48,084 nucleotides of DNA from Acidimicrobiia bacterium. Lineage in GTDB: Bacteria; Actinomycetota; Acidimicrobiia; Acidimicrobiales; AC-14. Below are positions 39,151 to 46,822 of the stretch, piece after piece. The stretch is taken from assembly GCA_023265045.1 (NCBI GenBank), contig JAHFUQ010000017.1, positions 1 to 48,084 of the forward strand, written 5' to 3'. How positions within the stretch are numbered: the first letter of the stretch is position 1; each line of letters begins with the position of its first letter. The notes under the pieces were generated by a model. It did no database searches, was not told the DNA's origin, and was given only the letters and a program-made list of their open reading frames with translations. The position numbers were made by a program, and so were the translations under genes.

Positions 39151-41195
39151 ACGAATTCGTAGACGTAGTGGCTGCTCTGCTTCTCCTGCCACTTGTCGAG
39201 CAGGTGGTAGGTCCGCTTCCAGATCCAGATCACCTTCTTCTTTTTGAGGAGCTTGAAGGTGATCTTCTTTCCCCGCACCACCTCGTGGACCTTGGCGAAC
39301 GACGGGTGGACCAGGTAGGTCCCGTCTGGTGCCTTGGCATAAACCGCGCTGGCGGTCACCGCATTCTGCTCCTCGACGTTGGGCCCGAAGAACTGCAGGT
39401 AGTGCCGGTGGGCGCCGGCCGGGTCGCCCGTCTCGCTGGGCCACTTGTTGAGGTTGTCGGTCTTCCCGTCGTAGGCGTGGTCGATCGATCCCTGCACGAA
39501 GGAGAAGTAGTTCGGATAGCGCGCCCGGGTGTCCCACGCCGTCCCGGCCTCCGCGTTCGCGACGGGCATGACCATGCCCGTCGGCGACAGGTAGGGCGTG
39601 CAGGCGCCCGCCAGGTACCGCGGCCCTGGGGCGGCGCCGGCCTGCAAGTCCTTGTGGCTGATGAAGTTCTTGACCGCACGAGCCAGCATGTTCGCGTTGG
39701 TCGAGAAGTCGAACGCCTTGATCAGGCTCGTCATGGTGGCGCCGCTCGGCGCCATGACCGCCGGGGTGACGATGTTGGGATTGCCGCAGGCGGAGTTCAT
39801 GGAGACGACCCCGTCGTCGAGGCCCGGCAGCAACCATTTGGTGAGCCCGCCGTAGTTGCCCGTCGGGTGCCCCCCGGCGACGGTCACCGTCGGGAGGGGC
39901 GATTGGGCGACGATCGGGCCCCAGACGCCCTGGGCCACCGCCGGCACGAGGTCGACCAGCACCGAGCTGGCGAAGAAGCTGAGGTCCCCGATCAGGCACG
40001 TGTCGGTCAAGCCGAGCAGGTTGTCGAAGACCGTGCACAGCAGGTGCGGCACGGGGCTGGTCGGCAAGCCGAGGGCGACCGCGGCGCTGGCGACCCGGCT
40101 CCCCGAGACGGCCGGAACGAAGCCAGCTTGGAGGCGGACGTGCGACGCCACGAACTTGCCGCTCGCCCCGTAGTCGCCGCGCGCGGCGCGCGCCATCGCC
40201 GTGCTGGCGATCAGGGGGCCGGTGGAGTGGCTGACGATGACGCACCCGTTGGAGCAGAAGGGGCGGACCTGGTTGGCGGGGTAGGCCGGGGGCGTCACCA
40301 CGTTCTGGTTCGAAGCCATCGCCATGAGGATCTGCGTCAGCAGGGCGTGCTGCGCGTACTCGAGCCGCTGGTTGGTCGACCACGCCACCGTGAGGTAGCG
40401 GTTCGACTTGGGTTTGTAGACCGGCGACGCGTCGGATGCGGTCCACTGCCACCCGGCCACCGGGCTCGTCTTGACCTGAGGATCGAACAGGTTCTCGCGG
40501 ATGTGGTCGGCCCAATAGTCGTCAGCAAACTGCCGGTAGTAGCCGGTGGGGTCGAGGAACTCCGACGCTCCTTCGGGCCACAGCTGGCGCGCCGCCGGGT
40601 TGCCGAGGATCCATTGCGCGAGGTGGGCAGGGGCGAAGCCGTGCACATAGATGATGTCCCGGCCCTCGAAGGGCTGGCCCGCCTGGAGGAAGCGCTCGCT
40701 GTTGCATGGCAGCACGGTCGGCTTGGCGGGCGGTCGGTTGGTGATCGAGCACGGTCCCACCTGCACGTCGGGAAGGGGCGGAAGGCTGACCGCGCCCACC
40801 TTCCACTCTCGGGCCAGGGCGCCGGCGCGGGACTTGTCGAACTCGTCGACGAACTTGCCGGCGTCCAGCTCGTCCGGCGAGGGCGGATCGTCGACCTCAG
40901 GGGGAAGCTCGCCGCCGATGGACGGCTCGCACGGGAGGGGATAGAAGCTGTCGGTGCCCGACGCGGCGCCGGGATAGAGGTCGGACACCAAGCCCCGGTC
41001 CTCGTCCACGTCCACCGGGCCGCTCACGTCGGTGGCCCCGGCCGGCAGCACGGGCTTGCCGTCGCGCATCTCCGCCGGCTCGTCGCACACCGGCTTCGGC
41101 GGCTGCTTGCTCGGCGCCGCCTCGGCGGGCGCCGTCGTGACGAGAACTGACCAGGCTGTCAGCGCGCTGACGAGCCACTTCCGCCGTGTGTTCAT
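39138..41195 (-). CDS. Secreted alpha/beta-hydrolase (lipase/esterase-like)
   Basis: The 685-residue product starts MNTRRKWLVSALTAWSVLVTT, a Sec signal peptide with cleavage after an AEA-type site near residue 26. ATG 41195 is chosen for GGAGGG eight to nine bases upstream. A Pro-rich region leads to an alpha/beta-hydrolase core: IIYVHGFAPAHLAQWIL (oxyanion-loop HG, about residue 186), VIVSHSTGPLIAS (nucleophile Ser near residue 323; the usual first Gly of GxSxG is Ser here), and LPGLDDGVVSMNSACG, like the catalytic Asp segment of lipases. An internal pair of Cys may form disulfides. The basic C terminus has a run KKKKVIWIWKR. The substrate is unknown; a lipid or ester is likely. It lies 72 bases after the next gene on the same strand and may be in one unit with it. 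Confidence 0.8.
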   Translation of the reverse strand: MNTRRKWLVSALTAWSVLVTTAPAEAAPSKQPPKPVCDEPAEMRDGKPVLPAGATDVSGPVDVDEDRGLVSDLYPGAASGTDSFYPLPCEPSIGGELPPEVDDPPSPDELDAGKFVDEFDKSRAGALAREWKVGAVSLPPLPDVQVGPCSITNRPPAKPTVLPCNSERFLQAGQPFEGRDIIYVHGFAPAHLAQWILGNPAARQLWPEGASEFLDPTGYYRQFADDYWADHIRENLFDPQVKTSPVAGWQWTASDASPVYKPKSNRYLTVAWSTNQRLEYAQHALLTQILMAMASNQNVVTPPAYPANQVRPFCSNGCVIVSHSTGPLIASTAMARAARGDYGASGKFVASHVRLQAGFVPAVSGSRVASAAVALGLPTSPVPHLLCTVFDNLLGLTDTCLIGDLSFFASSVLVDLVPAVAQGVWGPIVAQSPLPTVTVAGGHPTGNYGGLTKWLLPGLDDGVVSMNSACGNPNIVTPAVMAPSGATMTSLIKAFDFSTNANMLARAVKNFISHKDLQAGAAPGPRYLAGACTPYLSPTGMVMPVANAEAGTAWDTRARYPNYFSFVQGSIDHAYDGKTDNLNKWPSETGDPAGAHRHYLQFFGPNVEEQNAVTASAVYAKAPDGTYLVHPSFAKVHEVVRGKKITFKLLKKKKVIWIWKRTYHLLDKWQEKQSSHYVYEFVGRR

Positions 41196-41267
41196 CGCTT
41201 CCCCTCCATGGTGCAATGAGGGGAGGGCGCCAAGCGCGGGCGTGATACATCGCTGGGCGTTAGCCGG

Positions 41268-43367
41268 TCAGAAACCCTCCTTGGCCGCGTGGGCGTCGTC
41301 CTTGGAGAGGCTCGGCGCCAGGTCCAAGAGCCCCGCCACGGTGCCCTTGGCAAAAAGGGCGGCGGCGGCGGGGAACGACTGGGTGTCGCAGTACCTCCAC
41401 AGCGCGCCGCCCTCGCCGTGCCACTCCTCGAGCGACAGCTCGTCGCCGCCTTTGGCCGGAGTGACCTTCGTCGGCAGGCGGGCTGCGATGTCGGCGGTGC
41501 TGTGACCAGCGCCCGGCTCGCCGTTGTTGATCGTCTCATAGATCGAGTCCCGGCTCGCCCGCGCCGTCTTCGCCGACCAGACGACGCCCTTGGCCGACTC
41601 CGACTGGAGCATGGCGTTGTCGCCATAGACCTTGAACGACTCCGGGCCGGCCTCCGGCCGCACCACCAGCCCGTTCTTGCAGAAGTCGTCGTGGAGCACG
41701 TTGGTGGCGATCTGGAGGTAGGCGTTGTTCAGGAAGTTGCTGTAGTCCGACTTGGCCGTCACCTTGGCCATCTTCTGGTAGGCGGCCATGTCGCCCCGCT
41801 CTGCGGCCTTCCGTGCGCGGTTGAACTGCAGTCGGTGCTTGGGCACGAATTCGGCTCGGAGGACAAACTTCTTGTGCCCCAACCGGCCTTTCGTGCCGAT
41901 CTTGCCGACGCCCTTCGCCAGGTCGGTGACCGAGTAGTTGGCGTAATGGATGACGGTGGCGTCGTGGAGGTTCGCCAGCACGGTCTCGAGGCGCTTTGCG
42001 CCCTGCACCGGGCCAAGGCGGTTGACGTCCTCGATGGTGAACGTCACGTTCCCCGGGTTCAGCGCCCCTACGCCCTGCCACCACACGAAGACCTTGAACT
42101 CGTCCGAATCGTGGTCGTCCATCCACCACGGCAGCTCCAGGCCAGCGGCGTCGAAGCGGGCTTCCATGTCGCCCGCCACGTTCTCCGCCGATTGCGGGTC
42201 GCTGGCATGCCGCGAGCCGACGTTGTCGGTGTAAAGGCTCCGTCCGGCCAGCCCCGGCTGGGCGTAGGCCATGTGCTGCGCCTTGCGCCAGTTCGTGTCC
42301 AGCGTCTGCTTGGACTTGAAGCGGTGCTGGTCCAGCCACTTGACGAACCACTGCATGATCAGGGTTTTGTTGATGAGGTGGCCGGCGGCGAACGAGTCCT
42401 GCAGGAAGTGGTCGCCGAACCCGTTCCGGATGAGCGCCTCGTTGGCCTTCTTCTCACGAGTCTTCTTTTCCGCGCCCTGCGCCTCTTTGGCCAGCGCGAT
42501 CGCTTCCTCGTGGTACTGGCCCCACGCGTGCCAGCTCTGCGGCGCGAAATGGCACGCGTTGCGGGCCAGACCCGCCGAGTAGGACGTCTCCGGGCTGCCG
42601 GGCACGGTCGCCTTCCCCTCGGCCCCGAACTTCCCCATGAGCGCAAGCTCGCCGGTCTTGTCGCCCTTGCCCACGTTGCCGATCGACCCCTCGAAGGCGT
42701 ACTGGTCGGACTTGCGGTCGTACTTCTTGACGCCGCCGATCTCGTTGCGCAGCCGCATCAACTTGCGGACGCTCTCCTCCCGGATGCCGGCGAGGATCTT
42801 GCGGAAGTTCGCCGCCGGGGTCTGGCGCATCTCCTCGGGGTTGCCGTAGATGTCCGCCATCGTGTTCATCTCGCCGTAGGTGAGCACCGCCTTCGAACCG
42901 TCTTCGAGCCCGACCTCGACCAACCGCACGTCCCACTCGGTGTCCACCGCCTCCTCGTCGCGATCGGCTTTGTCAAGCTTGACGAGGCCCTTCACCCCCT
43001 TCGCTCCGGCGGTGGTGGGCGCGTGGTCACGGAAGTACTGGACGCGGCGGATCTCCTGATCGAGGGCGTGCACGACGTTGTCGACGCTGATCGTGCGGTC
43101 ACCGGCCTCGATCGTCTTGTCGCCGGACGCGGCCGCGTCGCGCCCGCTGGCGATTACCTCGAGCGTTGCGGGCTCGACATCGCCGAGCATCTTGTGCTCC
43201 CAGCTGGCGTGGCGCTGGACCATGGCCGTAACCGCCCCGTTGCCGGCCGCCCGCTGGAGGTGGAGCATCGCCGCGATCGGCGGGGCGCCCTTGGGCACGG
43301 CCCGCTTCGGCGGAACGGCGCCCGTTGGGGCCGCAGTGACGTCACCCAAGAGCCGCCCTTGGTGCAC
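41268..43367 (-). CDS. Putative exported effector or toxin with LQRxAGN leader motif and metal-site-like His/Asp motifs
   Basis: The 699-residue product starts at GTG 43367, six bases after a TACCCT -10 element; the longer frame is a shadow of the next gene. The first 50 residues are basic and Pro-rich and hold LHLQRAAGNGAVTAMVQRH (LQR at residues 37-39). I know this LQRxxGNxAV pattern from DUF4157 proteins and cargo near extracellular contractile injection systems. The middle has NACHFAPQSWHAWGQYH (about residues 270-286) and FGDHFLQDSFAAGHL (about 316-330), clustered His and Asp that recall the zinc sites of phospholipase C-type helical enzymes. No signal peptide or membrane helix is visible. 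The C-terminal half is not recognised. No injection-system structural gene is in the window. Function is inferred only. Confidence 0.65.
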   Translation of the reverse strand: MHQGRLLGDVTAAPTGAVPPKRAVPKGAPPIAAMLHLQRAAGNGAVTAMVQRHASWEHKMLGDVEPATLEVIASGRDAAASGDKTIEAGDRTISVDNVVHALDQEIRRVQYFRDHAPTTAGAKGVKGLVKLDKADRDEEAVDTEWDVRLVEVGLEDGSKAVLTYGEMNTMADIYGNPEEMRQTPAANFRKILAGIREESVRKLMRLRNEIGGVKKYDRKSDQYAFEGSIGNVGKGDKTGELALMGKFGAEGKATVPGSPETSYSAGLARNACHFAPQSWHAWGQYHEEAIALAKEAQGAEKKTREKKANEALIRNGFGDHFLQDSFAAGHLINKTLIMQWFVKWLDQHRFKSKQTLDTNWRKAQHMAYAQPGLAGRSLYTDNVGSRHASDPQSAENVAGDMEARFDAAGLELPWWMDDHDSDEFKVFVWWQGVGALNPGNVTFTIEDVNRLGPVQGAKRLETVLANLHDATVIHYANYSVTDLAKGVGKIGTKGRLGHKKFVLRAEFVPKHRLQFNRARKAAERGDMAAYQKMAKVTAKSDYSNFLNNAYLQIATNVLHDDFCKNGLVVRPEAGPESFKVYGDNAMLQSESAKGVVWSAKTARASRDSIYETINNGEPGAGHSTADIAARLPTKVTPAKGGDELSLEEWHGEGGALWRYCDTQSFPAAAALFAKGTVAGLLDLAPSLSKDDAHAAKEGF

Positions 43368-43373
43368 CTCGTG

Positions 43374-43379
43374 AGGGTA
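43374..43379 (-). promoter_or_regulatory. -10 element of the effector-like gene (leaderless)
   Basis: TACCCT on the minus strand, then six bases, then GTG 43367. It lies only two bases after the lipoate-ligase-like stop codon, so the -35 region is inside that gene. Confidence 0.5.
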
Positions 43380-43380
43380 C

Positions 43381-44034
43381 TCAGAACGCGCCGAGGGCGT
43401 CGAGGAACGCGTGGGTGAGGGCGGCGCGGTCGATGTCGATGGCGGCGGCCACGGGGGCGAGGTTCTCGGGCGGAACCCGCAGGAGCCGGGCCGTATCCTC
43501 GTAGTCCCACCGCACCAGCCCGGCGCACTGGAGCAGCGCCCCCTGGCGCCCGCGCCGCTGGCTGATGCCGACCACCTTGCGCCCGGCGACAGTGACCTCG
43601 CCGGGGCCGAGGCCGGCGAAGCACACCCGGTCCGACCAGGGCGTGCGCACCAGGGGGCCTCGGTGGACGGTGGCGCCGGGCCCGATGGCGGCGGCCCACA
43701 CCTCCCCCAGCCACCAGAAGGCGCGGCCCACGTCGGCCTCCCAGCGCGGGTCGCCGGCGGGCACGACCACGTCCACCCAGAGGACGGACTCGGGCCGCAG
43801 CAGGACCGCTCCCCCGCCGCTGCGGCGGCGCACGACGTCGATGTCCGCGTCGATCGAGGGCTGCGTGCTGCCGAGCACGAGCGCGGGCCTGTCGAACTCG
43901 AGGATCCAGACCGCGGGTGCATCGAGGGCGACGGTGCGGGCCAACAACTCCGCGGCCGCGCCCGCCGCCGCCCACACGCGCCAGCGGCCGGCGAAGGGCC
44001 TCCCCCCGGGGCCCTCTACCGGCCGACGATCCAT
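43381..44034 (-). CDS. Lipoate-protein ligase-like protein (BPL/LplA fold)
   Basis: The 217-residue protein has the biotin/lipoate ligase fold marks: RPALVLGSTQPSIDADID, then RRRSGGGAVLLRPESVLWVDVVVP (the RRxSGGGAV loop), VCFAGLGPGEVTVAGRKVVGISQRRGRQGALLQ with the conserved Lys, and a closing small domain. It should bind a lipoyl or octanoyl group and transfer it to a carrier or acceptor protein. It is short compared with two-domain LplA, more like LipM or the catalytic half. The start at ATG 44034 has no good ribosome site. It is 28 bases after the HNH gene. Confidence 0.82.
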   Translation of the reverse strand: MDRRPVEGPGGRPFAGRWRVWAAAGAAAELLARTVALDAPAVWILEFDRPALVLGSTQPSIDADIDVVRRRSGGGAVLLRPESVLWVDVVVPAGDPRWEADVGRAFWWLGEVWAAAIGPGATVHRGPLVRTPWSDRVCFAGLGPGEVTVAGRKVVGISQRRGRQGALLQCAGLVRWDYEDTARLLRVPPENLAPVAAAIDIDRAALTHAFLDALGAF

Positions 44035-44062
44035 AGATTCGCCGTCGGCGGCGCGAGTCCTG

Positions 44063-44572
44063 CTAGGCGGAGAGCGCGTCGGCGCCCTGGAGGTAGGGCT
44101 CCCAGTGGGGGTGGACCGTCCCGACCGCCACGATGATCCACGTCAGCTCCTTGGGCGCGGTGGGGCGCCGGCGCAGCACCAGGCCGACCTCGGTCAGGGA
44201 GCGGTCCTCCTTGCGGGTGTTGCAGGGCCGGCAGGCCGCCACCACGTTCTCCCACACGTGCTGGCCGCCGCGGGAACGGGGGATGACGTGGTCGATGTTC
44301 TCGGCCGTGGCCCCGCAGTACTGGCAGCGGCCGCCGTCGCGGGCGAACACGGCGCGGCGGTTGAGGGCGGCGCGAGCGCGGAACGGCACCTTCACGAAGT
44401 ACGTCAGGCGGATCACCGAGGGCACGGGGATCGCCGCCCGCTCGGAGTGGAGCACCCGGTCGGAGGTGTGGAGCACCTCGGCCTTCTCCTTGAGCACCAG
44501 CACGACGGCACGGCGCACGGACACCACACACAGCGGTTCGTAGGAGGCGTTCAAGACGAGGGCCTTGGACAT
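44063..44572 (-). CDS. HNH endonuclease-family protein
   Basis: The 169-residue protein starts MSKALVLNASYEPLCVVSVRRAVVLVL, the opening of a large HNH group present in most actinobacteria and cyanobacteria. The HNH site is FARDGGRCQYCGATAENIDHVIPRSRGGQHVWENVVAACRPCNTRK in outline: Cys-x2-Cys, DH, the Asn, then a second Cys-x2-Cys. These are probably nicking or repair nucleases, but the physiological role is not established. ATG 44572 has AGGAG four bases upstream. Confidence 0.92.
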   Translation of the reverse strand: MSKALVLNASYEPLCVVSVRRAVVLVLKEKAEVLHTSDRVLHSERAAIPVPSVIRLTYFVKVPFRARAALNRRAVFARDGGRCQYCGATAENIDHVIPRSRGGQHVWENVVAACRPCNTRKEDRSLTEVGLVLRRRPTAPKELTWIIVAVGTVHPHWEPYLQGADALSA

Positions 44573-44601
44573 CCGCTCCTACTTGCCTGCTGGTGGGACG
44601 T

Positions 44602-44871
44602 TCATTGTCGCCGAGGGTAGCGCAGGCGATCCCACTGGCGGCACCATTGCAGCCACGCCACGACGTCGGCCGGGGACGGGACGTGCCGCGGATCGCCGTA
44701 CGCGGTGCGCAACCGGAAGGCCGTCCAGTCGCGGTCGGGCAGGGGCAGGAAGGGCCAGCGCCGCCACCACCGGGGCCGCGCCAGCCGGGCCGCCTGAGCT
44801 GCGGCCGCGGGCCACAGCCGCGGGCGGGCCGCGACGGCCACCCCCACCCGCGCCCACTTCAGGAACGTCAC
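44602..44871 (-). CDS. Small conserved actinobacterial protein, function unknown
   Basis: The 89-residue product has a basic, Ala-rich N terminus, then PRWWRRWPFLPLPDRDWTAFRLRTAYGDP and DVVAWLQWCRQW. I know this Trp-rich pattern (RPFLP-x-PD, R-x-x-TAYG, Y/W-L-x-WCR) as a small conserved actinobacterial family without a function. Its ATG overlaps the ROK kinase stop (ATGA), so it is coupled to that gene. No membrane helix is clear. Confidence 0.75.
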   Translation of the reverse strand: MTFLKWARVGVAVAARPRLWPAAAAQAARLARPRWWRRWPFLPLPDRDWTAFRLRTAYGDPRHVPSPADVVAWLQWCRQWDRLRYPRRQ

Positions 44872-45734
44872 AGGCGGCCCAGGCCCCGCCAGCCCACCGC
44901 GCCCGCCCCCACCAGCGGCCCCTCCGCGCCCAGGCCGGCCGGGACGATGCGGGCGTGGCGGGAGAAGTCCAGGCGGGCCCGGGCCGACAGCTCCGCCTGG
45001 GCCGCCGCGAAGAAGGGTGGCCCGTACCCGAGGGCCACCGACCCGCCCACCACCGCCAGGGGGAGGTCCAGCAGGTTGGCCACCGACGCCACCGCCAGGC
45101 CGACGAGGCGGCCGGTGCGCGCCCGCACCTCGGGGCCGGCGTCGGCTGCGGGCCTCCCAGTGATCGCCCGGATGGCCGTCCCTGACGCTTCCGCCTCAAG
45201 GCACCCGCGCCCGCCGCACACGCAGGCCCGCCCGTCCGGCTCGACCACCACGTGGCCGATGTGGCCGGCGTTGCCCATGGCCCCCTCGAGGAGGCGGCCG
45301 TCCAGCACGATCCCCCCGCCCACGCCGGTGGAGACGACCATGGCGATGAAGTCCCGCTCCCCCGCGGCGGCGCCCCGCCAGCCCTCCCCCAGGGCCAGGG
45401 CTTTGGCGTCGTTGTCGACGAAGGTGGGCAGGCCGGTGGCCTCGGCCAGCCGGCGGCGCAAGGGAAACTCACGCCAGGCGGGGATGTTGAGGGGCGACAC
45501 CGCCTCGCCGCCGATGTCGTCGCCGATGGTCATCGGCCCTCCGCTCCCGACGCCGCACACGAGCACGTCGCCGTTGCCCCCCACCGAGGCCACCACCGCC
45601 TCCAGCACCCCGAACACCCGCTCCGGGTCGTCGGTGTCGGGGGTGGGCGCGCTGGCCTCGGCCACCAGGTCGCCGTCCGCGGTGACGAGGCCGGCGGCCA
45701 GCTTCGTCCCTCCCACGTCGATCGCCAGGGCCAC
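44868..45734 (-). CDS. ROK-family sugar kinase (probable glucokinase)
   Basis: The 288-residue protein starts with the phosphate loop ALAIDVGGTKLAAGLV, continues with VCGVGSGGPM, FVDNDAKALALGEG with the catalytic Asp, VSTGVGGGIVLDG, and the ROK zinc site GHIGHVVVEPDGRACVCGGRGCLEAEASG. It should phosphorylate glucose or a related sugar with ATP. The GTG start at 45734 has a TAGCGT element 13 bases upstream (45748-45753). It is divergent from moxR. Confidence 0.9.
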   Translation of the reverse strand: MALAIDVGGTKLAAGLVTADGDLVAEASAPTPDTDDPERVFGVLEAVVASVGGNGDVLVCGVGSGGPMTIGDDIGGEAVSPLNIPAWREFPLRRRLAEATGLPTFVDNDAKALALGEGWRGAAAGERDFIAMVVSTGVGGGIVLDGRLLEGAMGNAGHIGHVVVEPDGRACVCGGRGCLEAEASGTAIRAITGRPAADAGPEVRARTGRLVGLAVASVANLLDLPLAVVGGSVALGYGPPFFAAAQAELSARARLDFSRHARIVPAGLGAEGPLVGAGAVGWRGLGRL

Positions 45735-45747
45735 CTCGATGGGTGCG

Positions 45748-45777
45748 ACGCTATCTGCGGCCCACCCTCGCTACCCT
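45748..45777. promoter_or_regulatory. Divergent promoters, ROK kinase and moxR
   Basis: TAGCGT on the minus strand (45753-45748) precedes the ROK gene, and TACCCT on the plus strand (45772-45777) precedes moxR with a leader of about 14 bases. The 64-base gap holds no other feature I can see. Confidence 0.4.
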
Positions 45778-45798
45778 GTTGGAGGCGCCACGGCGCGC

Positions 45799-46809
45799 AT
45801 GGCCCGCACCGAACGAGGACCTTCCATCACCGTTTCCCGCCCACGCACCGCGACCCGGTCCGTCGAATCCTTCGCCGAGGGGTTCGAGTCGGTCGCGCAG
45901 AACGTCGCCACCGTCATCCAGGGCAAGAACGATGCCATCCGCCTCGCCCTCGTCTGCCTGATGGCCGAGGGCCACCTCCTGATCGAAGACGTGCCGGGCG
46001 TGGGCAAGACCAGCCTGGCCAAGGCGCTGGCCGCCAGCCTGGGCTGCACGTGGGGGCGCATCCAGTTCACCCCCGACCTGCTGCCGTCGGACGTGACCGG
46101 CGTGACCGTCTACAACCGGGCCACCGGGTCCTTCGACTTCCGGCCCGGCGGGATCTTCGCCAACCTCGTCATCGGCGACGAGATCAACCGGGCCTCGCCC
46201 AAGACCCAGTCGGCGCTGCTGGAGGCCATGGAGGAGCGCCAGGTCACCGTCGACCGCCAGACCTACCCGTTGGCGGCGCCGTTCATGGTCATCGCCACCC
46301 AGAACCCGGTCGAGCACGAAGGCACCTACCCGCTCCCCGAGAGCCAGCTCGACCGCTTCCTCATGCGCATCGAGATGGGCTATCCGGGCCGGACCGCCGA
46401 AATCGCCATCCTCGACACCCACGCGGGCGGCTCGCAGGCCCTCGACCAGTTGGGCGCCGTCGCCACCGACGCCGACGTGAAGGTCATGATCAACCTGGCC
46501 AAAGCGGTCCACGTCGCTCCCAGCCTCAAGGGGTACATCGTCGACCTGGCCGAAGCCAGCCGCCGGCGCACCGACCTCGACCTCGGGGTCTCGCCGCGGG
46601 CCGCCCTCGGCCTGCTCCGAGCCGCCCGAGCCCGGGCCGCGTCGATCAGCCGGGAATACGTCGTGCCCGACGACATCAAGGCGTTGGCCGGGCCCGTGCT
46701 GGAGCACCGCCTGGCCCTCACCCCCGAGGCCCACCTCCGCGGCACGAGCCGGCGGGACATCCTCGCCGACCTGCTCGGCACGGTGCCCGTCCCGACGCGA
46801 TCAAACTGA
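45799..46809 (+). CDS. moxR: MoxR-type AAA+ ATPase
   Basis: The 336-residue protein has GHLLIEDVPGVGKTSLAKALA (Walker A), VIGDEINRASPKTQSALLEAMEERQVTVD (Walker B and sensor region of MoxR), IATQNPVEHEGTYPLPESQLDRFLMRI (sensor 1, Arg finger) and a C-terminal lid (GVSPRAALGLLRAARARA). MoxR proteins act as chaperones in the assembly of membrane or cofactor-containing complexes, nearly always beside DUF58 and transglutaminase-like genes, as here. ATG 45799 is 13 bases after GGAGG; a shorter start is possible. Confidence 0.94.
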   Translation: MARTERGPSITVSRPRTATRSVESFAEGFESVAQNVATVIQGKNDAIRLALVCLMAEGHLLIEDVPGVGKTSLAKALAASLGCTWGRIQFTPDLLPSDVTGVTVYNRATGSFDFRPGGIFANLVIGDEINRASPKTQSALLEAMEERQVTVDRQTYPLAAPFMVIATQNPVEHEGTYPLPESQLDRFLMRIEMGYPGRTAEIAILDTHAGGSQALDQLGAVATDADVKVMINLAKAVHVAPSLKGYIVDLAEASRRRTDLDLGVSPRAALGLLRAARARAASISREYVVPDDIKALAGPVLEHRLALTPEAHLRGTSRRDILADLLGTVPVPTRSN

Positions 46810-46822
46810 GGCCGCCGCCCCC

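Noticed and set aside
41289..43418. Plus-strand frame of about 700 codons opposite the effector-like gene
   Set aside because: Composition is typical of an antisense shadow (Val/Leu/Arg/His-rich, no recognisable domain). The minus frame has the LQRxAGN and His/Asp motifs and its own -10 element.
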